Shown: positions 1 to 8,588, counted from the first letter of the stretch. The stretch: DNA of 29,721 bases from JAJDFU01 sp964641965 (GCA_964641965.1 CAZXLD010000054.1:1-29721); one strand, 5' to 3'. The notes: a model not told the origin generated them from the sequence alone. Numbers and translations: made by a program.

Positions 1-95
1 GCATCCAGTCGCTGCTCCAACTTGCGCCAGCTGGCTGGTTTGGGTTGGATCCGGATCTTTTTGCCCTTATTCCTAAATTCGTTAAAACTGTCCAT
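1..95 (-). CDS. N-terminal part of a protein encoded next to an ECF sigma factor (runs off the window)
   Basis: Starting at the ATG at 93-95 and reading left, 31 codons are open to the window edge. The product begins MDSFNEFRNKGKKIRIQPKP and continues with a Trp-Lys-Leu-Glu-Arg-Leu pattern (WRKLEQRL). It lies 55 bp downstream of the sigma factor stop on the same strand, the usual place for a sigma-linked partner or anti-sigma gene in Bacteroidota. The charged N-terminus followed by a W..LE.RL segment resembles small membrane-anchored partner proteins I associate with such loci, but the membrane segment would lie outside the window. The function is an inference from position only; the existence of the reading frame is fairly secure. 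Confidence 0.6.
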   Translation of the reverse strand, partial: MDSFNEFRNKGKKIRIQPKPASWRKLEQRLD

Positions 96-100
96 AATTA

Positions 101-135
101 CGGTTAACGGCAAACGGTTTGCGGTTGATGGATCA
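101..135. repeat. Short degenerate heptamer array (five 7-bp units)
   Basis: Five consecutive 7-bp units start with CGG or TGG, for example CGGTTAA and CGGCAAA, at an exact 7-bp phase. The array fills most of the 55-bp gap between the sigma factor stop and the next gene's start. It contains the dyad GCAAAC-G-GTTTGC at 110-122. It is the smallest member of the heptamer family seen elsewhere in this window, and with only five units chance periodicity cannot be excluded. Confidence 0.5.
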
Positions 136-150
136 AGGTCCTTTTGAATC

Positions 151-681
151 CTATACTCTCCGTTCTAATCGCTCTACCAATTCTCTCATTTTCTTCTTGG
201 CCAGGATTAATTGCGATTTGGAAGTATTGATACTAATACCCAGCATATCCGCAATTTCCCGATGCTTATAGCCTTCGATCACATACAAGTTGAACACGGT
301 ACGGTAGCCTGCCGGTAGGCCATCCAGCAGGTTCAGAATCTCCCGCTCGGCGAGCTGAGACACGATCTTGGGCATGGCCGGCATCTCGATATCCGTAATT
401 TCTACGGTCATCCGGAAGTTGTGCTTTTTCCGAAGAAACATCAACGATTCATTGACCACAATCCGCCGAATCCATCCTTCAAAACTCCCTTCTTCCCGGA
501 AGCGATCGATATGGGTGAAAACCTTGTAGAACGCCTCAATTAATACATCTTCTGCATCTTCCAGCACGGAAACATACCTTCGGCAAAGCCCAAGCATGAT
601 CGGAGAATACCGTTCATACAGCAGACGTTGTGCCTTCCGGTCCCCTTTTCGACAAGCCCTTATGAGGTCTTTTTCCTCCAC
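151..681 (-). CDS. RNA polymerase ECF-type sigma-70 factor
   Basis: A 176-residue protein with both sigma domains needed for core binding and promoter recognition. Region 2 is at about residues 20-90 (LLYERYSPIMLGLCRRYV, then DAEDVLIEAFYKVF and FEGWIRRIVVNESL). Region 4 is at about 115-172 (LPAGYRTVFNLYVIEGYKHR, then the EIADMLGISINTSKSQL helix-turn-helix). The length is normal for an ECF factor. The start is GTG (679-681), because an in-frame TAA lies seven codons upstream with no ATG between. The partial gene at 1-95 follows on the same strand and probably belongs to the same transcript. ECF factors usually respond to envelope or extracytoplasmic signals; the signal here is unknown. Confidence 0.93.
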   Translation of the reverse strand: MEEKDLIRACRKGDRKAQRLLYERYSPIMLGLCRRYVSVLEDAEDVLIEAFYKVFTHIDRFREEGSFEGWIRRIVVNESLMFLRKKHNFRMTVEITDIEMPAMPKIVSQLAEREILNLLDGLPAGYRTVFNLYVIEGYKHREIADMLGISINTSKSQLILAKKKMRELVERLERRV

Positions 682-826
682 TGAGAGATGGTTTTCCTGT
701 TAAATTGGGTGGTCTTACTGCTATCAATAATGCCCTCCGGTACTAATTTAAGGTACTCAAGAAGGTTTGTAGTACGTCAAACCCTACAAAATAATAGATG
801 CTTTAGCAATTGCTTTTGGTGGGTAC

Positions 827-858
827 TTGCATGGAAACAGGTTTGGGTATTATTTTTG
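827..858 (+). promoter_or_regulatory. Bacteroidota-type promoter for the lysA-like gene
   Basis: TATTTTTG at 851-858 fits the Bacteroidota -7 consensus TAnnTTTG, and TTG at 827-829 lies 21 nt upstream as a possible -33 element. The box ends 19 nt before the ATG at 878. This position also argues against using the in-frame ATG at 827, which would overlap the promoter. Confidence 0.6.
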
Positions 859-877
859 CACCCTAAATTTTAAAACC

Positions 878-2134
878 ATGGAATTGAGAGAAGAACAGTA
901 TTGGTTATCCGGAGGGGTGGATCCTCTGGCATTGGTGGAGAAGTATGAGGCTCCCTTATACGTGTATGACAGCGAGGTGATGAAACGCCAGTACAAACGG
1001 ATGGAAGAGGCTTTTGACGTTCCAAGGTTGAAGATCAATTATGCCTGTAAGGCCTTGACAAATATCAGCGTGATGAAGCTTTTCCGATCCTGGGGTGCCG
1101 GATTAGATACGGTTTCCTTGCAGGAGGTAGAATTAGGCCTTCGGGCAGGATTTAGCCCACAGGATATCCTGTTTACCCCCAACTGTGTGAGCCTGGAGGA
1201 GATCGAAGCTGCTGCTCAACTTGGGGTTCGAATCAATATTGACAATACCTCTATTCTGGAGCAATTCGGACAATCCCATCCGGATATTCCGGTATGTGTT
1301 CGACTAAATCCGCATATCATGGCAGGAGGTACCAACAAGACTTCCGTTGGTCATATCGACTCCAAATTTGGTATTTCTTTTCACCAGATGCCATTGGTAC
1401 GCCGTATTGTGGAAGCTACCGGCATGAAAGTGGAAGGCCTACACATGCATACCGGGTCTGATATTCTGGATGCCCAGGTGTTTCTGCAAGGTGCAGAGAT
1501 CCTGCTGCAGGCAGCTAAAGATTTTCCAGACCTGGACTTCATTGATTTTGGAAGTGGCTTCAAAGTACCTTACAAAGAAGGCGATTACGAAACCGATATT
1601 GAAGAATTGGGTCGCGTGTTGGGCCAACGATTCAATGGGTTCATCGGGGAATATGGTCGGGAGTTAACCCTCATGTTTGAACCCGGCAAATTCCTGGTAA
1701 GCCAGGCGGGCTATTTTTTGACTCGGGTCAATGTGGTGAAACAAACCACTTCTACTGTATTTGCTGGAATCGATTCCGGATTAAATCATTTCATACGGCC
1801 CATGTTCTACAATGCCTACCACGAAATCTTCAATATTTCTCGTCCGAAAGGCAAGCCTCGCTTTTACACGGTGGTCGGTTACATTTGTGAAACCGATACC
1901 TTTGGGATTAATCGACGAATCAATGAGATCCAGGAAGGAGATGTATTGGCCTTCAAAAACGCCGGTGCCTACTGTTTTTCGATGGCTTCCAATTACAATT
2001 CACGCTTTCGCCCGGCAGAGATTTTGATCCACGAAGGCAAAGATTACCTGGTCCGCCGAAGGGAAACGATGGAGGATCTATTGGGGACGCAGGTGGAGGT
2101 AGAATTTGAGAAAACTGCCGTCAATAGTTTTTAA
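878..2134 (+). CDS. lysA: Diaminopimelate decarboxylase (LysA-type PLP decarboxylase)
   Basis: A 418-residue fold-type III PLP decarboxylase. This family removes CO2 from meso-diaminopimelate to give lysine, the last step of lysine synthesis in the cytoplasm. Visible motifs: INYACKALTN with the PLP lysine (YAxKA), HMHTGSDI (HxGS type), the glycine-rich FGSGFKVPY phosphate loop, EPGKFLV (usually EPGR), and GAYCFSMASNYN with the GAYC cysteine used by DAP decarboxylases. ATG 878 was preferred over the in-frame ATG 827 because the protein homology begins near MELREEQYW and a promoter lies between them. The stop codon (2132-2134) abuts a heptamer array. Related enzymes acting on carboxynorspermidine or arginine share the fold, but the GAYC and FGSG context favours LysA. 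Confidence 0.88.
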   Translation: MELREEQYWLSGGVDPLALVEKYEAPLYVYDSEVMKRQYKRMEEAFDVPRLKINYACKALTNISVMKLFRSWGAGLDTVSLQEVELGLRAGFSPQDILFTPNCVSLEEIEAAAQLGVRINIDNTSILEQFGQSHPDIPVCVRLNPHIMAGGTNKTSVGHIDSKFGISFHQMPLVRRIVEATGMKVEGLHMHTGSDILDAQVFLQGAEILLQAAKDFPDLDFIDFGSGFKVPYKEGDYETDIEELGRVLGQRFNGFIGEYGRELTLMFEPGKFLVSQAGYFLTRVNVVKQTTSTVFAGIDSGLNHFIRPMFYNAYHEIFNISRPKGKPRFYTVVGYICETDTFGINRRINEIQEGDVLAFKNAGAYCFSMASNYNSRFRPAEILIHEGKDYLVRRRETMEDLLGTQVEVEFEKTAVNSF

Positions 2135-2168
2135 TGCTCAATGCTCAATTTTCAATTGAACATTTGAG
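2134..2168. repeat. Degenerate heptamer array directly at the lysA stop codon
   Basis: Five 7-bp units follow without gap, beginning with two identical ATGCTCA copies, then ATTTTCA and two diverged units. The first unit shares its first base with the TAA stop of the decarboxylase gene. The ATGCTCA and ATTTTCA units recur in the large islands at 9156-9631 and 21105-21300, which links this short array to the same family. Confidence 0.65.
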
Positions 2169-2247
2169 TAAATCTTCAGAATAGGCAAATCATTTAGATT
2201 GCAATTGCTACTCACTGGAACGAAGAAGCGTTAAAACCGCGAGACCA

Positions 2248-2282
2248 AATCAAAAATCGACAATCCTCAATTAATAATGACC
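2248..2282. repeat. AAT-phased heptamer run reaching into the valS start
   Basis: Five consecutive 7-bp units all begin with AAT (for example AATCAAA, AATCGAC). The last one contains the valS ATG (2277-2279). It is AT-rich and only the first three bases are conserved, so this is a weaker case than the other arrays. The 80 bp between it and 2168 show no clear promoter. Confidence 0.4.
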
Positions 2283-5012
2283 CTTTCCACCCGATACAGC
2301 CCACAGGAAATTGAAGCCAAATGGTATGCCCATTGGATGGACAAGGGCTACTTCCACTCCGAACCCGACGAACGGGAACCCTATACCATCGTCATCCCAC
2401 CGCCCAACGTGACCGGTATTCTGCACATGGGACATATGTTGGATAATACCATCCAGGATATCCTGATTCGGAAGGCTCGCCTGGATGGAAAAAATGCCTG
2501 CTGGGTGCCGGGTACGGATCATGCCTCTATTGCGACCGAAGCTAAGGTGGTCAAGCTGTTGCGGGAGCAAGGCATTAAAAAATCGGATCTCAGCCGGGAG
2601 GAATTCCTGGAACATGCCTTTGCCTGGAAGGAGAAATACGGGGGCATTATCCTGGAGCAACTAAAACGTTTGGGTGCTTCCTGCGATTGGGATCGTACGC
2701 GTTTTACCATGGAGCCTGAAATGTACAAGGCGGTTATCCATGTGTTTGTGGATTTGTATAAAAAAGGAAAGATCTACCGTGGGCTTCGCATGACCAACTG
2801 GGACCCGGAAGCCCAAACCGTATTATCCAACGAGGAGGTCCTGTATACGGAAGAAAACGCCCAGCTGTTTCACTTGCGCTATGATTTCGAGGGTCAGCCC
2901 GGTGAGGGGATTGTCATTGCGACTCAACGTCCCGAAACCATTATGGCGGATGTGGCTGTGGCGGTTAATCCCAGCGATGAGCGATACAAAGATCTGATTG
3001 GAAAGCACGTATTGGTTCCGTTGATCAATCGCCCCATTCCCATTATTGCAGATTCTTATGTGGAGGTGGAATTTGGAAGCGGTGCATTAAAGATTACGCC
3101 GGCACATGATCCTAACGATTACGAGATTGGTCAGCGACACGAATTGGAGGTAATCGACATCCTGGATGTGCAAGGGAGGTTAAATGAAACTGCGCAGATC
3201 CTAGTGGGTGAAGACCGGTTTGTAGCTCGAAAGAAGATCAAAAAACTCCTGGAGGAGTCTGGCCATTTGCTCCAGCTCCAGGACTATACCACCAAGATTG
3301 GCCGCTCTGAGCGAACTGGTTCGGTGGTGGAGCCCAAGCTGACCTTGCAGTGGTTTGTGGATATGAAAGAGTTCGCGAAAACAGCTCTGGATGCCGTAGA
3401 GTCCGGGGAGGTTACATTTTTCCCGCCCCATTTTTGGAATATGTACTACACCTGGTTGCGGGAAGAAAATGTTCGTGACTGGTGTATTTCCCGTCAATTG
3501 TGGTGGGGGCATCGAATTCCGGCCTGGTTTCTGGAATCCGACGGTTTTGGAGATGAAACGCACATTTTTGTAGCGGAGACTGGGGAAGAGGCCCTGGCCC
3601 AAGCAATCCAGGCCACCGGAAATAAAAAGCTCACCCTGGACGATCTGCGGCAGGATGAGGATGTGTTGGATACCTGGTTTTCTTCCTGGTTGTGGCCAAT
3701 CTCCGTTTTTGATGGTTTTAAGGACCAGGAAGAGCTGAAGTACTATTACCCCACCAATACCCTGGTTACCGGCTGGGACATCATGTTCCTTTGGGTAGCC
3801 CGGATGATCATATCCGGATATGAGTGGTCGGAAGAGTTGCTTGGTAAAGAAGTGGTAGCTGAAAAGGGGCATCAGCCGTTTCATGCAGTATACTTCCACG
3901 GGATGGTGCGGGACGAAAAGCGCCAGAAGATGAGCAAATCCAAGGGCAATTCCCCGGATGCGATGACCCTCATCGAGAAATACGGGGCAGATGGAGTTCG
4001 GTTTAGTATGATGAGCAGTGCTTCTGCCGGGAACGATATCATCTTTGATGCACCCATTGATCCCAAGACGAAGAAAGTGCTGAATGAAAGTAAGTTGTGC
4101 GAACAGGGGCGTAATTTCTGCAACAAGATGTGGAACGCACTCCGCCTGATCAAGGGGTGGCCTGTGAAAGAAGAAAAGCCGTCGCCTGTGAATCGGTTGG
4201 CTGTAGACTGGATGGATCAGCGAATCCGGCAGGAGGTTGTCGAATTAAAGAGCTTGTTTGAGGAGTTTAGGCTTTCAGATGCGCTCATGCGCTTGTACAA
4301 ATTGATTTGGGATGATTTTTGTTCCTGGTATTTGGAAATGATCAAGCCGGAATACGAGCAACCCACTGATCGGGAAACCCTAGCAGCCACGGTAGATCTG
4401 TACGAACGTCTCATGACCTTGTTGCACCCATTTATGCCCTTTGTTACGGAAGAGATCTGGCAACAATTGAAGGAGCGAAAGGAGGGTGAGGATTGCGTGG
4501 TTAGTAGTTGGCCGGCAGTATCTACGTTTAATGAAGACCTTGTGAATGAGGTTCAGTCCGCTCAAAACCTGGTAAGCGGCATCCGGGAGGTGCGCAATAG
4601 CAAGGGCATTAAGAATAAGGAAAAGCTGCGCGTTTATGCGGAGGAGCATCCGGCTACGCTCGCGATGCTGGCGGAAAAAGGCTTGTCAGAATTGGTCATC
4701 AAAATGGCAGGGCTAGAAGCCCTTGAATTGGTCAACGGTAATTTGGAGAATAGTGTTTCCTTCCTTTCCGGTACGCAAAAGTTTCATGTTGAACTGAACG
4801 AAACCATTGACACGGCTGCCGAGTGTGAAAAGGTCAAAAAAGACCTGGAATACTACCTGGGCTTTATACAATCCGTCCAGAAAAAGTTATCCAACGACAA
4901 ATTTGTCAACGGAGCTCCGGAAGCGGTAGTCAACAAAGAGCGTCAGAAACTAGCGGATGGGGAAGCCAAAATCAAAAGCCTGGAGGAAGCGCTGGAGCAG
5001 TTGGGTTGTTGA
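2277..5012 (+). CDS. valS: Valyl-tRNA synthetase
   Basis: A 911-residue class Ia aminoacyl-tRNA synthetase that charges tRNA-Val in the cytoplasm. It has PPPNVTGILHMGHM with the HIGH-type motif (HMGH, residues 50-53), the zinc/connective region, CP1 editing-domain segments around residues 220-330 (ATQRPETIMADVAVAVNP), DVLDTWFSSWLWP, and the KMSKS loop exactly at residues 551-555. An anticodon-binding helical domain follows (HPFMPFVTEEIW). The last ~65 residues form the charged coiled-coil arm typical of ValS (VKKDLEYYLGFIQSVQKKL). Length and motif order are complete. The start ATG is the first in frame and gives the standard MTLSTRYSPQEIEAKWY N-terminus. It converges with the kinase gene 48 bp downstream. 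Confidence 0.98.
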   Translation: MTLSTRYSPQEIEAKWYAHWMDKGYFHSEPDEREPYTIVIPPPNVTGILHMGHMLDNTIQDILIRKARLDGKNACWVPGTDHASIATEAKVVKLLREQGIKKSDLSREEFLEHAFAWKEKYGGIILEQLKRLGASCDWDRTRFTMEPEMYKAVIHVFVDLYKKGKIYRGLRMTNWDPEAQTVLSNEEVLYTEENAQLFHLRYDFEGQPGEGIVIATQRPETIMADVAVAVNPSDERYKDLIGKHVLVPLINRPIPIIADSYVEVEFGSGALKITPAHDPNDYEIGQRHELEVIDILDVQGRLNETAQILVGEDRFVARKKIKKLLEESGHLLQLQDYTTKIGRSERTGSVVEPKLTLQWFVDMKEFAKTALDAVESGEVTFFPPHFWNMYYTWLREENVRDWCISRQLWWGHRIPAWFLESDGFGDETHIFVAETGEEALAQAIQATGNKKLTLDDLRQDEDVLDTWFSSWLWPISVFDGFKDQEELKYYYPTNTLVTGWDIMFLWVARMIISGYEWSEELLGKEVVAEKGHQPFHAVYFHGMVRDEKRQKMSKSKGNSPDAMTLIEKYGADGVRFSMMSSASAGNDIIFDAPIDPKTKKVLNESKLCEQGRNFCNKMWNALRLIKGWPVKEEKPSPVNRLAVDWMDQRIRQEVVELKSLFEEFRLSDALMRLYKLIWDDFCSWYLEMIKPEYEQPTDRETLAATVDLYERLMTLLHPFMPFVTEEIWQQLKERKEGEDCVVSSWPAVSTFNEDLVNEVQSAQNLVSGIREVRNSKGIKNKEKLRVYAEEHPATLAMLAEKGLSELVIKMAGLEALELVNGNLENSVSFLSGTQKFHVELNETIDTAAECEKVKKDLEYYLGFIQSVQKKLSNDKFVNGAPEAVVNKERQKLADGEAKIKSLEEALEQLGC

Positions 5013-5060
5013 CCAGATCAAATGAATGACAGAATTTAAACATCCGTTTACTCATCTATA

Positions 5061-6062
5061 TCATACAGTCAGCCCACCTTTGATCAACTGACTATACTCT
5101 TGCTGTAGTTGACCTTTATCTACCGGTACCACGCCAACCCGTTCACAAACCTGTCCGCCCGCCAGGTTCGCCAGCACAGCCACTTCCTTTAAGGGAAGTC
5201 CTAAGGCAATGCCCAGGGAAGCCACACTGATCACGGTATCTCCGGCACCACAGACATCGGCAATATCGCGGGCATGTGCAGGAATGAGGTAATAATTGCG
5301 GTGATCTGTAATGAACAAGCCCTTCTCAGACAGTGTGATCATTGTGTATGGATTGTCCAGCTTCCGGTGGATATAAGCTGCGGCTTCTTTCAGGGAATCC
5401 AGGTTGGTATCTACCCGCTTGGGTACCTGGGCACGTACTTCGCCCAGGTTGGGTTTGAACAAATGCACGCGTTTATAATCCCAGAAGTTTTTATTCTTGG
5501 GGTCTACAGCGGTAGGAATATCTCGTTTGATGGCTTCCAGGATCACCTCCCGTATGATGGTCTGGCTCAACACCCCTTTGTTGTAGTCTTGAAACAAGAT
5601 CAGGTCAATATCCCGGCTTTCTAGCAGGTAGCGGATGCGCTCCAGGAATTGTGCTTCTTCGCTTTCCGTGAGGTCAAATCGGTCCTCCTCATCGACCCGG
5701 ATCAGTTGTTGGTTTTGGGCCAAGACCCTTGTTTTAATGGTGGTACGGCGTTCGGCAGATTGGACCACCCCCTTTTCTGAAAGACCTGCATTGGGCAAGA
5801 GTTCGGCAAATAGATCAGCATGTTTATCCTGACCAATAACCGAGCATAGATAGGGTTCTGCTCCCAATGCCTTCAAATTTAGCGCTACATTGGCTGCTCC
5901 GCCCAGTCGATTGTCTCTTTGATTCAATAGCACAACCGGTACAGGGGCTTCCGGGGAGATGCGATCTACTGATCCAACGAGATACCGGTCAATCATGACA
6001 TCTCCGATCACTAGTACTTTTAATCGGTTAAATCGATCGAGGAGGTGTTGTCCTTTTACCAC
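5061..6062 (-). CDS. rfaE1: D-glycero-beta-D-manno-heptose-7-phosphate kinase (PfkB family)
   Basis: A 333-residue PfkB-family sugar kinase that phosphorylates heptose 7-phosphate at C1 on the way to ADP-heptose for the lipopolysaccharide core. Visible features: VLVIGDVMIDRYLVGSVDRI and SPEAPVPVV at the N-terminus, NRLGGAANVALNL (sugar-binding GG, residues 54-55), QDYNKGVLS, VDPKNKNFWDYK, and DVCGAGDTV with the catalytic Asp275. It carries only the kinase half; the cytidylyltransferase half of bifunctional HldE is absent, so that step must be encoded elsewhere. The start is GTG at 6060-6062, placed by a TAnnTTTG promoter 20 nt upstream. The gene follows waaA on the same strand but has its own promoter in the 75-bp gap. 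Confidence 0.92.
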   Translation of the reverse strand: MVKGQHLLDRFNRLKVLVIGDVMIDRYLVGSVDRISPEAPVPVVLLNQRDNRLGGAANVALNLKALGAEPYLCSVIGQDKHADLFAELLPNAGLSEKGVVQSAERRTTIKTRVLAQNQQLIRVDEEDRFDLTESEEAQFLERIRYLLESRDIDLILFQDYNKGVLSQTIIREVILEAIKRDIPTAVDPKNKNFWDYKRVHLFKPNLGEVRAQVPKRVDTNLDSLKEAAAYIHRKLDNPYTMITLSEKGLFITDHRNYYLIPAHARDIADVCGAGDTVISVASLGIALGLPLKEVAVLANLAGGQVCERVGVVPVDKGQLQQEYSQLIKGGLTV

Positions 6063-6081
6063 TTGTTTTGAAAGTTTCCCG

Positions 6082-6089
6082 CAAAAGTA
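6082..6089 (-). promoter_or_regulatory. -7 promoter box (TACTTTTG) of the heptose kinase gene
   Basis: Read on the minus strand, TACTTTTG matches TAnnTTTG perfectly. Its last base is 20 nt before the first base of the GTG start, the same distance as for the lysA-like gene. No good -33 TTTG is visible at 19-21 nt upstream. Confidence 0.55.
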
Positions 6090-6137
6090 GGGATTTCCCT
6101 TTTTTAGGACCTACCCATTGAGTCTACATTTGTTCTC

Positions 6138-7430
6138 TTAGGCGTCTGGAGGCCACCACCCTTTGGCTTTAAGGGTATGCATCACCTTGGAAGTAGCACC
6201 GGTACTTTCCTGGATAAACCGGGATGCTTGGGCTGAGGCTTCAGCCCGATTGGTTTCCTGTTGCAATTCCGATAGGCAGGCTTTAAACTCGGCTGAGTTG
6301 GATACTGAAAAGGCTGCTTTGCGTTCCACCATCGTAACTGCTTCTTCGAACCGCTTGTAGTTCGGGCCAAAAAGGATTGGCAGTCCAAAAACAGCAGGTT
6401 CTAGCGTATTGTGAATGCCCGAACGATTAAATCCGCCGCCAATATAGGCTATGGTACCCAAGGCATAGAGGGAAGAGAGGATGCCAATGGTGTTCACGAT
6501 CAGGCACGGAGCTCGAAGGTCAGGATTCGATTTCAAATTAGTGTATCGTATAGAAGAATGTCGCCCGAGACGCTGCTCGGTGGTTTTAATGGCAGATTCA
6601 TCTACTTTGTGCGGAGCCAGTAGGGCGATCCATTCCGAACCCAAATCAGTTTGCAAAAAGGGAACGATTACCTCCAGGTCTGTGGGCCAGGTACTGCCGG
6701 CAATGAATACTTTTTTACCAGCACAAAAAGCCTCAATTTGCGGCAAGGTCAAAGGATGGTGTGCCAATTGAGCCACCCGGTCGATGCGGGTATCCCCTGT
6801 GATTTCGTAGCGATCAATCCCCAATGCTTCCAGGAGCTGCCCGCTCGATTCGTTTTGCAGAAAAAAGTAGTCAATTCGCTGAAGCATAGCCCGAAAAAAC
6901 CCACCATAGCGCTTGAAATAGATCTGACCGGGCCGGAATAAGCCGGAAATCAAAACGGTTTTCGTCCCTCTGGCTTCCAATTCCTTTAAAAAGTGGTGCC
7001 AGAGATCGTATTTCACAAACAAGGCCAGGACAGGATTAAAGTGCTCGACCAAAATTCGGGCATTGGCTGGGGTGTCTAAGGGGAGGTATAAGACTTGATC
7101 GGCCTGCTCGTAATTTTTTCGAATCTCGTATCCAGAGGGCGAAAAAAAGGTGAGGAGTATAGGCTGGCCGGGTTGTTCGCGTTTGAAAGCCTCCAGCACC
7201 GGGCGGCCTTGTTCAAATTCGCCCAAGGACGAACAATGCATCCAGATCCATCGTTGCCCGACAGGCAGGTCTGGAATCGCTTCCATTTTTTGCTGCCAGC
7301 CCTTGCGTCCATCTATCCACAAACGCGCTTTTCGAGAGAAAGGAGCGGCAAACCAGATACCCAGGTAATAGCTATAGATTCCCAAGTTATACAGCCAAAC
7401 CATGCCAGCAGTAAAAAATTTTGAATTCAT
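6138..7430 (-). CDS. waaA: 3-deoxy-D-manno-octulosonic acid (Kdo) transferase
   Basis: A GT30-family glycosyltransferase that adds Kdo from CMP-Kdo to the lipid A precursor at the inner face of the cytoplasmic membrane. The N-terminus (MVWLYNLGIYSYYLGI) gives the usual membrane anchor. WIWMHCSSLGEFEQGRPV contains the conserved acceptor-side Glu, LTFFSPSGYE is the family's FSPSG motif, GSTWPTDLEV starts the donor domain, and IGGGFNRSGIHNTLEPAVFG is the CMP-Kdo binding signature. I chose ATG 7428-7430 because the longer reading from 7457 overlaps the promoter. ATG 7401-7403, which begins at MVWLYNLG, is an equally credible start. About 430 residues, normal for the family. Confidence 0.93.
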   Translation of the reverse strand: MNSKFFTAGMVWLYNLGIYSYYLGIWFAAPFSRKARLWIDGRKGWQQKMEAIPDLPVGQRWIWMHCSSLGEFEQGRPVLEAFKREQPGQPILLTFFSPSGYEIRKNYEQADQVLYLPLDTPANARILVEHFNPVLALFVKYDLWHHFLKELEARGTKTVLISGLFRPGQIYFKRYGGFFRAMLQRIDYFFLQNESSGQLLEALGIDRYEITGDTRIDRVAQLAHHPLTLPQIEAFCAGKKVFIAGSTWPTDLEVIVPFLQTDLGSEWIALLAPHKVDESAIKTTEQRLGRHSSIRYTNLKSNPDLRAPCLIVNTIGILSSLYALGTIAYIGGGFNRSGIHNTLEPAVFGLPILFGPNYKRFEEAVTMVERKAAFSVSNSAEFKACLSELQQETNRAEASAQASRFIQESTGATSKVMHTLKAKGWWPPDA

Positions 7431-7441
7431 AGTTACGGGGC

Positions 7442-7449
7442 CAAAAGTA
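7442..7449 (-). promoter_or_regulatory. -7 promoter box (TACTTTTG) of waaA
   Basis: A perfect TAnnTTTG match on the minus strand, with only 11 nt between it and the ATG at 7430, so the leader would be a few nucleotides (or about 34 nt if translation starts at 7403). The divergent rfbB gene starts 80 bp away; its own best match is TATCTTTA at 7494-7501, with one mismatch. Confidence 0.5.
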
Positions 7450-7529
7450 GGTTGCACAGTTGGATATGGCGGGATGATAGTTCACAATTGACCTATCTTT
7501 AGCTCAATCATTCTAAAAAAAAACGCATT

Positions 7530-8588
7530 ATGGCTTTCGACCGTACAATTTTGGTTACTGGAGGAGCAGGGTTTATTGGTTCCCATCTGGTTCGTTTATT
7601 GGTAAACAAGTATCCTAATTATCGGATCATCAACTTTGACTTGTTGACCTATGCCGGCAACCTGGAGAACCTACGGGATATAGAAGGCAAGTCTAATTAC
7701 TTATTTATCAAGGGAAATATTTTAGATCACGACCTTTTAAAAGAAGTTTTCCAGACCCACCATGTGGACAGCGTCATACATTTGGCTGCGGAATCCCATG
7801 TAGATCGTTCGATCGAAAACCCTATGGGTTTTATCCAAACCAATATCGTAGGAACGTTGATTCTTCTGAATGTGGCCCGCAGCCAATGGACGGAACCGGA
7901 AGGCAAGCTTTTCTACCATGTGTCTACCGATGAGGTCTATGGTTCTTTGGGGGCGACCGGTTTTTTTACCGAACAAACCCCGTATGACCCTCGATCTCCT
8001 TATTCTTCCTCCAAGGCTTCTTCGGATCATTTGGTGCGTGCTTACTACCACACTTACGGGCTTCCGGTAGTTATTTCGAATTGCTCCAACAATTACGGTC
8101 CCAATCAATTTCCAGAAAAGCTGATACCGCTTATGATCAATAATATCCGGCATGAGAAGCCCCTTCCGGTATATGGAGATGGTTCGAACGTACGCGATTG
8201 GCTGTGGGTGATCGATCATGCCAAGGCCATTGATTTGATTTTCCACCAAGGTCAAATCGGGGAGACCTACAATATCGGTGGCAATAACGAAAGTCGAAAT
8301 CTTGATCTGGTCGAGCGGCTGTGTGATGTCATGGATGAGTTATTGGGTAAGGAAAAAGGAACTTCACGCCAATTGATCACCTTCGTGAAGGACCGTCTTG
8401 GTCATGATAAGCGTTATGCTATTGATTCTAGCAAACTCCAACATGAACTGGGTTGGGAACCGGAAATTCAACCGGAGGAAGGCATGAAACTTACTGCTCA
8501 ATGGTACCTTGAAAATCAGGAATGGCTCGATAATGTTACTTCTGGAGCATACCAGGAATACTATCAGGAGCATTATCAGGATCGGTAG
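7530..8588 (+). CDS. rfbB: dTDP-glucose 4,6-dehydratase
   Basis: A 352-residue extended short-chain dehydrogenase that converts dTDP-glucose to dTDP-4-keto-6-deoxyglucose for rhamnose and other deoxysugars of the cell surface. The Rossmann motif GGAGFIGSH is at residues 11-19. STDEVYG contains the catalytic Asp134-Glu135 pair, and Tyr158-x3-Lys162 (YSSSK) is the catalytic couple. ERSIENP-like and NCSNNYGPNQFPEKLIPLMI segments are typical of RmlB. The length is normal. No other rhamnose genes (rfbA, C, D) are adjacent, so the operon is split. Its 3' end overlaps the convergent GNAT gene by 53 bp. Confidence 0.95.
   Translation: MAFDRTILVTGGAGFIGSHLVRLLVNKYPNYRIINFDLLTYAGNLENLRDIEGKSNYLFIKGNILDHDLLKEVFQTHHVDSVIHLAAESHVDRSIENPMGFIQTNIVGTLILLNVARSQWTEPEGKLFYHVSTDEVYGSLGATGFFTEQTPYDPRSPYSSSKASSDHLVRAYYHTYGLPVVISNCSNNYGPNQFPEKLIPLMINNIRHEKPLPVYGDGSNVRDWLWVIDHAKAIDLIFHQGQIGETYNIGGNNESRNLDLVERLCDVMDELLGKEKGTSRQLITFVKDRLGHDKRYAIDSSKLQHELGWEPEIQPEEGMKLTAQWYLENQEWLDNVTSGAYQEYYQEHYQDR

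Noticed and set aside
827..877. Longer N-terminus of the lysA-like protein from ATG 827
   Set aside because: The added 17 residues overlap the TATTTTTG promoter and have no counterpart in the family.
3201..3899. 232-codon minus-strand frame
   Set aside because: It lies wholly inside valS in a shadow frame; the valS motifs prove the plus strand is coding.
6125..6132. TACATTTG on the plus strand, a perfect -7 promoter match
   Set aside because: No plus-strand gene follows; it lies between two minus-strand genes.
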